This document shows positions 33,791-43,523 of a stretch of 64,000 bases of DNA, in pieces. The stretch comes from Kalaharituber pfeilii. Taxonomy: Eukaryota; Ascomycota; Pezizomycetes; Pezizales; Pezizaceae. The notes under the pieces are model-generated. The model was not told the DNA's origin. It did no database searches and worked only from the letters and a program-made list of their open reading frames with translations. Position 1 is the stretch's first letter. The number at the start of each line of letters is the position of its first letter. Location of the stretch: NCBI GenBank assembly GCA_015179045.1, contig WHUZ01000026.1, positions 434,001-498,000 on the forward strand, in the 5' to 3' direction. Position numbers and translations under genes: made by a program.

Positions 33791-34009
33791 GTATACAACA
33801 TGAGCACAATAATGCCTGTTGATATATGGCCGGAATACACCCTGGTTTTCATGGATACCCTCTATTTTGCCCTCACTCAGGGGCAAGTTCCCAACTTCAT
33901 CTATAAAAGGCTGGTGAATTTCCAATCCTCGATCAGTTACCAGTCCGCACCTGAACTCATCACGATGGCTGTGTTTCGAGTCCTGTGGGGGCATGTTCGT
34001 GACCCTGGT

Positions 34010-34037
34010 GGGCAAGGCTGGGTTCGATTCCCAGGAT
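34010..34037 (+). other. tRNA T-arm-like sequence / pol III B box
   Basis: CTGGGTTCGATTCCCAG has a perfect 5-bp stem and 7-base loop and fits the B-box consensus GGTTCGANTCC. No complete cloverleaf could be built around it, so a tRNA-derived remnant is more likely than a tRNA gene. Confidence 0.4.
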
Positions 34038-34365
34038 ATCGACATGTTGAAATGCCACTGGACACAGCCTCACTGATTGCCATTACACCTACTCCTCTTC
34101 CCTTCCATTTTGTGCAGTACTGGGCCGTCTACCACTGCTCAATTCAGAGATCTTTTCTTTTGCCATCATGCATTCAGCGGCCCTGTCTAGCATCGGTAAA
34201 GGTCCAACTCTTTCCATTCTCCCATCATTCTTCCCCCAATCCTTTTCCCCTAATCCTTTCCGCTCGAAGTCGCGGAGGTAGTGTCGCTGGCGGAGGTGGT
34301 GTCGCTGGCAGAGGTGGTTGCTCGCGGAGGTATCGAAGGGTTCAAGAGCGCTAGGATTCGTAGTA

Positions 34366-34531
34366 TGTTCGAACTGACCTGCGCCCTGGCTGAAGTGGTA
34401 AGCTGTGGTCTCCAGCGATGGAGGTAACCAGAAACTGCCACCGAGGGGTGTAGAATTGAGGGCCCCGGTTCAATGAGCTAGGGAAGGGGGTTGTCCGGCA
34501 TCTCTACGAGATAGACTGTAATGCTCCGGTC
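34366..34531 (+). repeat. tRNA-like dispersed repeat (SINE-like), copy 1
   Basis: About 165 bp shared with 50866-51036 (TTCGAACTGACCTGCGCC ... GACTGTAATGCTCCGGT). It holds an A-box-like TGGCTGAAGTGGTAAGC and a B-box-like CCCCGGTTCAAT, spaced as in tRNA genes with a long variable arm. A LINE type 2 tail follows 40 bp downstream (34574), so together they could form a SINE with a LINE-derived tail; in the other copy the tail is absent. Confidence 0.55.
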
Positions 34532-34573
34532 CTATATGTCCTTTTTTGTTCCTTTTTTGTTCCTATCTCCTTT

Positions 34574-34617
34574 GCAAGTAATTTCGCCATAGCCCATAGG
34601 GCGGTATGCGATTAATG

Positions 34618-34653
<36 letters not shown>
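34574..34653 (+). mobile_element. Poly(A) retroposon, tail type 2, in a secreted-protein gene
   Basis: TCGCCATAGCCCATAGGGCG followed by GTATGCGATTAATGATATT and more than 30 A. It ends inside the minus-strand secreted-protein copy A (at its GTFPACCA equivalent). No target duplication found at the left, so the insertion may include upstream sequence. Confidence 0.75.
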
Positions 34654-34656
<3 letters not shown>

Positions 34657-35100
34657 GCACAACATGCAGGGAAAGTACCATTAGGTGGTAACGTGAAAGG
34701 AAAGGTTCCGTAGGTATCCCAACTGCCCCATAAGAATATAATCTATAATACAACGCTTGCAACAATGCCCCTAAGGCTTCAAGACCGTGGATTCAGGCAC
34801 GATTTTCTAAGCGAAACATTTCGAAAGCAAACAAAGTGCTTGGGAAAAGACTAAGAATCATAGAAGGATGGTAGGATAAAAGTTGAAGGATGATAGGTAA
34901 GTAGTAAGGAATTGATAGATTTTTAACTGGGCTTGCATCATAATTGGGCACTAGGAACCCGTATTTGGATTCTTTGAAGCCAAGACATGCTAGTACCGAT
35001 AGGGCAGTAATTGCCTTATTAGGATGTCTAAATTTAAAAAATGATTGATCCTCGGCCACTGGTCCCCCCGTGGTTAATTTTCTCCTATCACAGTCATCCA
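34654..35100 (-). pseudogene. Small secreted-protein family, copy A (degenerate)
   Basis: Minus-strand remains: a signal-peptide-like SMILSLFPSTLFAFEMF, then after a stop RLYSYGAVGIPTEPF and a broken equivalent of the NGTFxxCCA motif seen in copy C. Cut by the retroposon at 34574-34653. The sequence upstream of the gene (34910-35045) is duplicated at 39310-39440 upstream of copy B, indicating segmental duplication. Function unknown. Confidence 0.6.
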
Positions 35101-35104
35101 TTTA

Positions 35105-35428
35105 TAGTGTTTGCATCGGTTTAACTTGTCGGTAGTTCAGTACAAGTCAGGTTTTCTTCCAAAAAAAAAACCGACTTGACCAACAAGTCGGTTTTTTCTA
35201 TATTAAAAAACTTGGACCGACAAGTTGAAACAGATACAAGTTGAAAATTTTATGTTTTATCATACAAATAATCCCTGTCCAAGTTGGTTTTTGGCTCTAT
35301 TTTCAACTTGTCGGACAAGTTTTGCTGAAAAAAAGAAACCGACTTGTTGGAGCAAGTTGGTGTCAGTCCAAAGTAAAAACTTGTACCGAAAAACCGACTT
35401 GTACCGACTTGGACCGATGCAAACACTA
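35105..35428. mobile_element. hAT-type MITE, family B, copy 1
   Basis: A 324-bp element with ends TAGTGTTTGCATCGGT / ACCGATGCAAACACTA; flanks TCCATTTA (35097-35104) and TCCATTGA (35429-35436) match 7 of 8. Inside, ACTTGTCGG / CCGACTTGT motifs recur many times in both orientations, like the subterminal transposase-binding repeats of hAT elements. Two further copies in the window. Confidence 0.9.
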
Positions 35429-35492
35429 TCCATTGACCAGCATTACGAAGTCTTTTTGGAGCTTTGTAATAACTGAATAGCGAAAAGATAAC

Positions 35493-35666
35493 ATGGGGCG
35501 ATGTCGAAAACACCGACGAATAAAGTCCAAAAGAGGGAAGAAATTAACTATTGTGGTGATACAAATGCACTGGCGAAGATCGCGGCCGAGGACACCAGAA
35601 AGTAGGATCCCAAAGGTTGAAGAAATTGCGGCGATCAAACGCGAGTTGGGGTTAGGGTTAGATTAG
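35493..35666 (+). CDS. Very small basic ORF (low confidence)
   Basis: 57 codons, start MGRCRKHRRIKSKRGKKL, strongly Lys/Arg-rich. It ends in a GGTTAGGGTTAG stretch that is probably chance. A competing 70-codon frame lies on the other strand. Confidence 0.2.
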   Translation: MGRCRKHRRIKSKRGKKLTIVVIQMHWRRSRPRTPESRIPKVEEIAAIKRELGLGLD

Positions 35667-36033
35667 CTAGAACATGTGTATTTATGTCACGTCATGTTAT
35701 TCTATGTTATGTTATATTATGTTCTTAACTCTAATCGAAGAAACCTTTTTTTATAATTATAACTATGAACAGAATTCAAGGTCGATACTTAACTGCTTGG
35801 AACTTCCCTTCCTGCCATTGCGCGATAACCTTGAGTTTGTCCTCTGTACTCCAGCTGTTAGGATCTCCTATAGGCTATTTGAATTTGCTTCCTTTGCGAA
35901 TCCTCCACTAGTAATTCTAGAGCCATTCTCCCCCACAAAGCCTTTTAACATGGATATTATCAGGAGGCACATATTCCTTGAGGTCGAGGTCTGCAATGAG
36001 GTAAGTAAACAGGGAAGAATATTTCAAATCTAA

Positions 36034-36431
36034 CTACTTACCAATAATGCAACTTAGAATCTCCCGACTTGATACATCTTGACCCTTACCAAGGCCCTCC
36101 GTCATCTCGTCCAATTCTGTACAGTCCACTGCCCACAACTTTTTGGCATGCCATGCCCTGATAACATGGAGCTTGTCCTGTGTTGTCCATCGCTCTAGAG
36201 GCTTTGAAGGCCATCTGAAGTTACCTTTCAGGTTCCACCAGTAATGATACCCCTCCCGATTTGTTCGAATTGTCCGAATTGTCCAAATGTATATATCTGC
36301 AGGCGGCACAACCACCCCAAGATCTTTTTCTGAGTTAAGAGGTAAGTAAACGTTTGGACCGGTAGGTATAACCACTTACTAATGCGAGAACTCAAGATTG
36401 CATGTGCAGAATTTAGATTGAGTTTGGTCAT
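36034..36431 (-). CDS. Hypothetical protein, two exons
   Basis: Start MTKLNLNSAHAILSSR at 36431. An intron (GTAAGT...CTCAG, about 50 bp) joins in frame to KKDLGVVVPPADIYIW and the rest, ending SREILSCIIGK at 36034; about 115 residues. The segment WTTQDKLHVIRAWHAKKLWA reappears in diverged, stop-free-like form at about 35790-35860 on the same strand (WSTEDKLKVIAQWQEGKF), so the gene has a decayed neighbour paralog. No known domain recognised. Confidence 0.5.
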
Positions 36432-36689
36432 TCTGTAACCTTCTATGATACAAAAAGAAGTCGAAAAGAGAACGCAGAGATTGGTAGAAGAGAACGTAGA
36501 GATTGGTAGAAGAGCGTTTATATAGAGTAGAATGATAGCTTGGCTGAGTTATTGCTGAAGTTATTACTGATAGTGGGTAGAGGTCCTACTATTTATCAGG
36601 CTATCCCTACTTTCAGGCTATTCCTATTTTCAGACTTTGAACACTTCGACACATATGAACACACCTACAAGAGATTCAACGACTTGCAG

Positions 36690-36800
36690 TATGCTTGCAG
36701 GAACAGAGGCAATTTCTACGAACATTAGTGGCTATGGCTATTTTCAGGCTATAAAAACTTCGACACTTACGAACATTAGTGGCTATGGCTATTTTCGGGC
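36690..36800 (+). repeat. Short tandem repeat
   Basis: ACGAACATTAGTGGCTATGG plus CTATTTTC occurs twice in tandem (36718 and 36773 on), with a partial third copy at 36914. Confidence 0.7.
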
Positions 36801-37083
36801 TCGACACATACGAACACCCCTACAAAAGATTTAGCATGCTAAATGTTTGGAGTATGAGGTACTGGATCTCATGATACGACCTGCAGTATACTCCAGGAAC
36901 AGAGGGAATTTCTACGAACATTAGTGGCTCACCAATTTCTGTTGCGGAAATGATTCATAATATGGGATTAGACAAAGAGTTTGGCGGGTGCAAACTTAGG
37001 GTTCCTAATTCTAGTAATAAATTAGGAAGAACCAGGGGAACTGAAGTCGACATGGGACCCTCCAAACGACGAAACAGATAATT

Positions 37084-37095
37084 CCTATATAAGGG
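37084..37095 (+). promoter_or_regulatory. TATA box of the SIM-rich gene
   Basis: CCTATATAAGGG, followed by a long CT-rich leader up to the ATG at 37333. TATA plus pyrimidine tracts is common upstream of highly expressed fungal genes. Confidence 0.5.
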
Positions 37096-37332
37096 TTGCT
37101 TTCTGCTCCTTTCTTCTCTCTTCATTCTGTCCCTCCTCTCTTGATTTTCTCTTTGCTCAGCTCTTCTCGACTCTTTGCTTGATCCTTCCTCTCTGATTTT
37201 GCCTTTGCTCAACTCCTCTCAACCCTTGCTTGATTCTTCTTTTTCTGCTACTTCCCCTCTTCGATTGTGTCTTCCTCCTCACCATTCTGGCAAATCCTCC
37301 TTAATACACCTCCACTATACCCTCTTCCAAAT

Positions 37333-37911
37333 ATGCCTCATTCAGTTGCAACTACTCCTGTACCCAAAATTCTGGACCTCATAAATGACCCTGCACCCCC
37401 GGTCCACTCTGTGCTGGCTGCCAGTGCGGGCCCATTGATCATTGATCTCAAGAACGGAGATGACGACCCTTTAATCATTGATCTCACGAATGAAGATGAT
37501 GAACGTGGACCGGTTGTTATTGACACCCATCAGAATGCTGGTCCCTCTACTCCATTGCACAGGAGAGGTAGAGAGGATCGAGGGATTACAACAGCCCCAT
37601 GGCAAAACCGAGCTCAACGACTCCTGCCAGTTAGTGGTCCCTCTAGTCCCTTTAGTCCCCTAGGGCGAAGACATAGACATACCAGAAGACGTACCAGGAG
37701 ACTAGATGTTGATCTCATGAGTAGACACAATGATGCTTTGGATGCAAGACGTCGTCAGGCTATTATTAATCTCACGGAGGGAGAAGATCCTGTCGAAAGA
37801 ATTGATTTAACTGACGCCCATGATTCTGCTGGTCCAGGAAGTCCTCCACTACATTTTCAACTGCATATCGATCAGATTATCGATTCATATGATTTTCGGC
37901 AGCTGGACTAA
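37333..37911 (+). CDS. Protein with six SUMO-interaction-like motifs
   Basis: 192 residues from MPHSVATTPVPKILDL. Hydrophobic cores followed by acidic residues, the pattern of SUMO-interaction motifs, occur six times: ILDL (13-16), LIIDL-KNGDDD (35-45), LIIDL-TNEDDE (47-57), VVID (61-64), IINL-TEGED (144-152) and IDLT-D (157-161). Between them lies a basic, likely nuclear-localising stretch (RRHRHTRRRTRR, 112-123). Tandem motifs of this type occur in SUMO-targeted ubiquitin ligases and PML-body proteins, but no RING or other catalytic domain is present. The start was chosen as the first ATG after the TATA and CT-rich leader; a longer frame from 37267 is possible. The role is inferred only from motifs. 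Confidence 0.65.
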   Translation: MPHSVATTPVPKILDLINDPAPPVHSVLAASAGPLIIDLKNGDDDPLIIDLTNEDDERGPVVIDTHQNAGPSTPLHRRGREDRGITTAPWQNRAQRLLPVSGPSSPFSPLGRRHRHTRRRTRRLDVDLMSRHNDALDARRRQAIINLTEGEDPVERIDLTDAHDSAGPGSPPLHFQLHIDQIIDSYDFRQLD

Positions 37912-38282
37912 GTTGGCCAAAACTGTATTGTTAATTATATTGTTAGAATTTGCTGGTTGCAATTGTTTGATGGTTATAGTTATTTATCTATGCTGTTAAT
38001 ATATTGTTAGTTCTTGACTCTTTATAAACTATCTCGTTCTTTCTCAAAACAGGGGGTCCACATAGCGGCATTAATTTTTGAAACTTTTTATTCTTTATGT
38101 AGCAGATCCCCCTTGCTCAGCCTTTGTTACTCAGCCCAGCTCATCCTAGTCTTTTCCTCTTTATTGACTTCCTTTTACTCCTTCACAGTGCTTTGATAGT
38201 CTAGTTGTACTTTGGTCTCCTGACCAATATAAGATCGGATCGCAAGCACTAGACATCTAATAGGAAGTAAACAATACGAGTC

Positions 38283-38604
38283 CTAAATCCGGTTAGTACT
38301 ATTGGAAGGTAACGTGAAAGATTCCGTAGGCATCCCTGCCGTACTATATGTATAAAATCTATAATATATCCACACCGTCAATGGGAGCAGTTGCTTTTCC
38401 ATAAATATAAGCCTCACATGGTTTGGGTTTAGTACCAGAGTGGTGCCCAGTACAATACATTTGAATATAGTCAATTTTTTGATCGATCATTGTATCGTCC
38501 TTTTGGATACTAAAATGTTTAAGATCTAGGTGAGGAATTTCGAAAGAGAATAGAACGCTTGGGAAAAGACTGAGAAAGATAAGAAGAATCACTGTTTGTA
38601 TCAT
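38283..38604 (-). CDS. Small secreted-protein family, copy B
   Basis: Start MIQTVILLIFLSLFPSVLFS at 38604, a clear signal peptide, then FEIPHLDLKHFSIQKDD, CTGHHSGTKPKPCEAYIYGK and IDGVDIL followed by TAG. Beyond this stop, in another frame, FYTYSTAGMPTESFTLPSN matches the middle of copy C; an intron or a frameshift could join them. If the first frame is complete, the product is an 81-residue secreted protein with two Cys. Copies A and C are its broken relatives. Function unknown; small secreted cysteine-bearing proteins are often effectors or surface proteins, but nothing here proves that. Confidence 0.5.
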
Positions 38605-38668
38605 AGGTAAGGATAAATGGTATGCTATGATTTTGATTTGTATAGTATCGATAGGTATGATATACTGG

Positions 38669-39173
38669 TTATCACAAGCGGGCTGTCTAAACGACCAAGG
38701 GATACGTTCTAGCGGATTCTAGCGATTTCGGAGGTGTCAAGGTTCAGGAGTTCAGAGGTGTCACGGTTCAGGAGTTCAGAGGTGTCACAGTTCAGGAGTT
38801 CGGAGGTGTCATGGACTCAGGCCAGGCGGATCGTTGATTGACAAGACAACAGATGAGGAAGGAAAGAACTATCTACAAGGCGGCCATATTGGACCCTTAT
38901 ATACATGGTGTGCCCTGTGGCCAAGAAGCAAAGACATGGCGGCGAAACACAGAATTTTCACAACAAGGACGCGCAACAAGGACGCGCGGCGAAAGCAGAC
39001 TTTTCACATCTAGCGGACGATCAGTAACCGGCCTCTCTTGGTGGTTCGGCAGCCGGCTTATCATGGAAGTTCAGCGATCGGGCGGTAGCCGGTTTATCTG
39101 GGTAGCCGGTTTATCTGGGCGGTAGCCGGTAACCGTTACCCTGAGTGCGGCGATGCAGGCATCGGGTCGTGAC
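38669..39173. mobile_element. Solo LTR-like insertion upstream of copy B
   Basis: 505 bp flanked by ACTGG at 38664-38668 and 39174-39178. Its ends (TTATCACAAG ... GGTCGTGAC) are not the usual TG...CA, so the exact borders may be off by a base or two. It contains three tandem units of about 24 bp (TTCAGGAGTTCAGAGGTGTC at 38740-38810). Removing it reconnects sequence similar to that upstream of copy C. Confidence 0.55.
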
Positions 39174-39913
39174 ACTGGTATTGATTTGTATGATAGGTAA
39201 AATGTATGGCACCGAAGTGTGATTTATACTTTGGCTCAGTATCGATTTTAGACCCTAGGGACCTGTATTCGGACTCTTGAAGCCAAAACATACTATGGAA
39301 GTACTAAGGAATTGATAGATCTTTAACTGGGCTTGCATCATAATTGGGCGCTAGGGACCTGTATTTGGATTCTTTGAAGTCAAGACATGCTAGTACCTAT
39401 AGGGCAGTAATTGCCCCATTAGGATATCCAAATTTAAAAAATTATCTTGTGGTCGTTCCTCTAGTTAAGTACAGGATCGCACCATCTCCCCTTCACCCAC
39501 TTATAATAAAAATGAATTCAAGTCCTAAGTACATCTCTATTCTTAGCATCGCGGTAATGTGGGGATCAGTAATGCGTACTCGTGCCTACTTGGTAATACA
39601 CGCGCACTAGCGCTAAGAGGCTTGCCACGACTGAAGTAACGCGCGTTTGTTATTTTTGCTCTTAAGTGAGGAATATCTTCGCAAGTCTCGTTTTTACCTT
39701 ACATAGTATACTATATTAGGGAACTTTGAGCACGAATAAGAGTTAAGTAATAAATTCAAGTCCTAACTACCGTCTTTGAGCTGGAGGTTATTATCTTTAG
39801 CTATAATGATATTGGTCCACCTCCCATGTCCCTAGTCCAGCCCTTGATCCCCTCTGAGCGTCCAACTCACACTAGTGAAGCTTCTGCTTTCCTAACACAC
39901 CAAACCCTTTACT

Positions 39914-40874
39914 TTAAAACTCTATTTTCAGAGTCTGGTTTTGCTTTAACGCCCGGCTCCATACATCTTTGAGTAAATCTGTCCAGTTACCGCACACATC
40001 GAAAAAAAACTCTGTCCCCCCAGCTACCAGCTCCTCCGTAAGCTTAGTATTATTGAAGAATGTCTTGATCTCTACTCTTTCCCGCTTTAGACCACCCAGC
40101 TTCCATCTCATGGTACCGGCCCTGTCATAGCAGTTCTGAGATATATAGAACAGAGTTGTAAAGATGAAGCCTGAATCAGGCTGCAAGATGTCCTCCTTGC
40201 CAATATTTTTCACATAGAAGCCTGAACCAATTTGAGCACAACATGTAGAGAAAGTACCATTCGGGAGTAACGTGAAAGGTTCCGTAGGCATCCCAGCCAT
40301 ACCATACGAATAGAATCGAAGGTGTGTCTACTGTGTCAACGTGAGCAGTGTTTCATTGGTGAATATAGCCTCACCAGGCCCGTTGCAGCTCAGACGACCA
40401 ACGTCTGTATATTGGATATTAGTATTTGCATCGGTTACAAGTACTTGTCGGTTTAACTTGTCGGTTTTTCAGTGCAAGTCGGGTTTTCTTCCAAAAAAAA
40501 AACCAACTTGCCCAACAAGTTGGTTTTTTCTATATTGAAAAACTTGGACCGACAAGTTGAAACAGATACAAGTTGAAAATTTTATGTTTTACCATATAAA
40601 TAATCCCTGTCCAAGTCAGTTTTTGGCTCTATTTTCAACTTGTCGGACAAGTTTTTCTTAAAAAAAAAAACCGACTTGTTGGAGCAAGTTGGTGTCAGTC
40701 CAAAGTGAAAACTTGTACCGAAAAACCGACTTGTACCGACTTGGACCGATGCAAACACTATTGGATATCGTCCTTTTGGATGCCAGCATGTTGATAATTT
40801 GGGGGAGGAAGTTCAAAAGGGACTACGACACTTGAGAAAATACTAAGAAAAATGATAAATATCACTGATTACAT
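39914..40874 (-). pseudogene. Small secreted-protein family, copy C, split by a MITE
   Basis: Longest member. The start region ATG TAA (40874) already has a stop at codon 2. The signal-peptide frame (FIIFLSIFSSVVVPFELP) and IQKDD follow, then a family B MITE (40420-40760) interrupts. After it come YTDVGRLSCNGPGEAIFTNE, a TAG, and an open frame of 128 codons: MAGMPTEPFTLLPNGTFSTC, then CAQIGSGFYVKNIGKED, and an end KQNQTLKIEF at 39914. Cys are seen at STCC, QNC and DVC. Clearly a pseudogene now. It shows what the full-length family product looked like: signal peptide plus about 200 residues. Confidence 0.65.
40420..40760. mobile_element. hAT-type MITE, family B, copy 2
   Basis: 341 bp, same ends as copy 1 (one change, TAGTATTTGC). 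Perfect 8-bp duplication TTGGATAT at 40412-40419 and 40761-40768. Sits in secreted-protein copy C. Confidence 0.95.
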
Positions 40875-41259
40875 TGTAGATTTAAAACTGGTATTGGTAT
40901 TGATAGGTAGAATAAGTAGATGCCCACGTATTCTGGATTTATGCCGTAATGCGCTAGGAGACCTGGTTACGAGAGTGCCCTAGCAGTCTCGATTCCATGG
41001 AGGACTTGTTTATGTATAATGTAAATTTATACTTGTGCCTATATCATAATAGGACCCGTTTTTGGGCACCAGGACCCATATTTGGACCCTAGTTGCAAAA
41101 CTAAGACATACTAGTGCGAATAGGCCAGTAATTACTTGCACAACATAGGAAATACTCATGCACTGTGAGATGAGCTATACAAAGAAAAAATAAATTCAAG
41201 TCCTAAAGTCCTAACTACGTCTTCTACCTTTGCCTGCTCCATGTCGCTTTGCCTCCGTC

Positions 41260-42024
41260 CTACTTTGGCTTCTGGTTCCTAGCACTACGAAGTCGCTTTG
41301 CGATAGGTCCTTCGTCTTCTACTTTTTGCTTTCCCTTGGGCTGAGGCTCCCCTCCGTGCTGCCGCTTTACGATAGGTCTCTCTTCAAGTTCTTCTACGTT
41401 TCGCTGCTTTTTGGACTGAGGCTCATCCTCCTCAGTTGTATCCGAGTTATAATAGTCTTGAAGCTTATCTTCTTCAGTAGTATCCAAGTTATAAAAGTAT
41501 TGAAGCTCATCCTCTTCAGTTGTACCCGAGTAATAAAGATCTGGATAATAGGTATGAAGAAATATGAGGGTAAGAAGGATTATGCGTTCTGGTGGTAACA
41601 AGGGAACCCTAGAAGGAGCCGAGGGAACAGCTGAGGATGATGAGGGGTTGTCTCCATTATGGCTGGAGTTAACGAGTAAAGTAGTGTGAGAGGCCGAAGT
41701 TACATATGGTGGTAACAAGGGAATCCTAGAAGGAGGAGCCGAGGGAACAGCTGAGGATGATGAGGGGTTGTCTCCATTATAGCTGGGGTTAACGAGTAAA
41801 GTAACATGAGAGGCCAAAGTTACATCTGGTAGTAACAAGGGAATCTTAGTAGAAGGAGCCGAGGGAACAGCTGAGGATGATGAGGAGTTATCTCCATTAT
41901 GGCTGGGGTTAACGAGTAAAGTTGCATGAGAGGCTGAAGTTACATCGTCAGAGGACGTTGAGTCTGTTGAGTCTCCATCAAGGGAGATTAAGCACAACTT
42001 GGAGTTAATGAGTGGAGTGGACAT
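41260..42024 (-). CDS. Repeat-built acidic/Ser-rich protein with basic C-terminus
   Basis: 254 residues from MSTPLINSKLCLISLDGDS (start 42024; the frame is open further upstream but this ATG fits better). Residues about 30-165 are three imperfect copies of a 44-residue unit (SHATLLVNPSHNGD, NSSSSSAVPSAPS, PLLLP). Then follow three copies of a 14-residue unit (TTEEDELQYFYNLD), an acidic block and a Lys/Arg-rich C-terminus (SKKQR, VKRQ, AKRLRSARNQ) that may direct it to the nucleus. No known domain. All repeats stay in frame, which argues for selection or recent expansion of a coding gene. Confidence 0.5.
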   Translation of the reverse strand: MSTPLINSKLCLISLDGDSTDSTSSDDVTSASHATLLVNPSHNGDNSSSSSAVPSAPSTKIPLLLPDVTLASHVTLLVNPSYNGDNPSSSSAVPSAPPSRIPLLPPYVTSASHTTLLVNSSHNGDNPSSSSAVPSAPSRVPLLPPERIILLTLIFLHTYYPDLYYSGTTEEDELQYFYNLDTTEEDKLQDYYNSDTTEEDEPQSKKQRNVEELEERPIVKRQHGGEPQPKGKQKVEDEGPIAKRLRSARNQKPK

Positions 42025-42112
42025 TGGTACTTTGTGGTTGGCGATGTAAGTGATTGTGGAGAATGGTATTATGGAAGGGCCCGATTTATAGATACAAATG
42101 TTTATAGAGAAG

Positions 42113-42370
42113 TGAACGTAAGAACACAAAATCATTGCAGATCAGTATGGTCAAACAGGGCTGAGCACAACAATTATAGGAAATAATTGAGGCTGTAAAA
42201 AAAACCAAAGAGTGTAAAGACAAAAAAAAAATAAAAATAGAAGAAAAAAAATAAAATGGGAAAATATCAGAGGGAGAGCTAGAGAGGTGAACGTAAGAAC
42301 ACAAAATCATTGCAGATCAGTATGGTCACAACAATTATAGAATATCGCATATAAAACGAAAGAGTAAAGA

Positions 42371-42400
<30 letters not shown>
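42113..42400. repeat. Duplicated promoter-like segment with long A-run
   Basis: GTGAACGTAAGAACACAAAA and the following 60 bp (42113 on) are repeated from 42289 on; both copies end in A-rich sequence, the second in about 32 A. It lies between two minus-strand repeat-protein genes and upstream of the one at 41260-42024. Confidence 0.7.
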
Positions 42401-42406
<6 letters not shown>

Positions 42407-42419
42407 TTGAGGACTAGTT

Positions 42420-42719
42420 CTAACTAGTGAGAGTTGGTAGCTGCTGTGGCTGCTCCATCTGGTCTAAAGAGAGAACAATATCCGAGTTGGTGTGCATATA
42501 AATTGGAACAATATCTGAGTCAGCCTCCAAATAAATTGGGCAAAAAACTGAGTTGGTATGCATATAGACTAGAACAAAATCTGAGCCGGTCTCCAAATAA
42601 ATTGGAAAACTATATGAGTCGACCTCCAAATAAATTGGAACAACCAAGTAGATTGGCACATCATCGGATGAATTTGGCTTGACACATTGGCCATTATGAA
42701 TTATCTCGTTAGGGTCCAC
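42420..42719 (-). CDS. Small repeat protein
   Basis: 99 residues, start MDPNEIIHNGQCVKPNSSDD. Built from alternating units PIYLEVDS / PIYLEADSDIV and VYMHTNS / PIYMHTNSDIV, ending DQMEQPQQLPTLTS. The repeat is visible in DNA as about 42-bp units (CCAAATAAATTGGAA). Probably a short real gene or an expanding remnant; function unknown. Confidence 0.4.
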   Translation of the reverse strand: MDPNEIIHNGQCVKPNSSDDVPIYLVVPIYLEVDSYSFPIYLETGSDFVLVYMHTNSVFCPIYLEADSDIVPIYMHTNSDIVLSLDQMEQPQQLPTLTS

Positions 42720-42962
42720 TATAAACGTTAGTAACTTAAGTTCAGAGCAGCTAAAGTTGACATATACATACTCTGCGCTCGTTAGAGTGACTGTAGGTAA
42801 TAATTTGGAGAGGTAGGGAGGTATCTTAAGGTCTGTTCTTTTGGATTGTGGCCGAACAGGTGAAGGCCCTGCTATTTATCAATGCATAACACCCTGAGAA
42901 GGTATGAACAAAAGCTATTGAGAAGCTACGAACACGGGAAGCTACGAACACAAGCTGTAGTA

Positions 42963-43085
42963 TGTCACGGCTTGGCGTGCCATGGCAGCAGAGAGAAGCT
43001 GATTACTAGTACGTGTGGACGTCTAAGGAAGCCAAGATCCTTGACCACGTGCGCAAACGTAAGCAAGTCGCTGACCGGCCCGTAC
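42963..43085 (+). repeat. LTR-like direct repeat, left copy
   Basis: Starts TGTCACGGCTTGGCGTG, ends CCGGCCCGTAC; about 94 percent the same as 43401-43523 (mostly C/T and A/G differences). Confidence 0.7.
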
Positions 43086-43400
43086 GGATACTCCTATATA
43101 TATCGACCGCACTACCGGATGGTACCGGTAGTTCTACCTTTTGGTGCAACGGTTTGCAAATGGTCGGTTGCAATCCATAACAGTACTACTGGTCGGGTCG
43201 CCGGTTCAAACCTTGCCTGTAGTGACGTCAGATACTGCAGGTGACCTTTGAATTTGATAAGCGGCTTACAGTCATATACCGGTCGCTAGTTATAAAGTAG
43301 TGTGGTGGTGGCACATGAAATTGAAGCCCTAAGGCAGTAACGGATGACTGGGGGTTAATATATAGAGAGTCCGAGATGTACTCTACCTGCGGGGGAGTAA

Positions 43401-43523
43401 TGTCACGGCTTGGCGTGTCATGGCGGCAGAGGGAAGCTGATTACTAGTACGTGTGGATGTCTAAGTGAGCCAAGATCCTTGACCATGTGCGCAAACGTAA
43501 GCGAGTCGCTGACCGGCCCGTAC
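43401..43523 (+). repeat. LTR-like direct repeat, right copy
   Basis: Preceded by a purine run CGGGGGAGTAA that resembles a polypurine tract. With the left copy and 315 bp in between (a B-box-like GCCGGTTCAAACC at about 43200) it resembles a miniature terminal-repeat retrotransposon (TRIM). No 5-bp duplication was found, and the left copy runs into a TATA-like CTATATATATC, so the LTR borders are uncertain. Confidence 0.6.

Noticed and set aside
34010..34037. A functional tRNA gene
   Set aside because: Good T-arm, but no acceptor stem, D-arm or anticodon arm could be fitted.
33116..34354. ORFs of 176 and 224 codons as real proteins
   Set aside because: The first only mirrors the tandem repeat; the second mixes repeat, unique and tRNA-like sequence with no domain.
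35650..35662. GGTTAGGGTTAG as an interstitial telomere repeat
   Set aside because: Only about two units; chance is sufficient.
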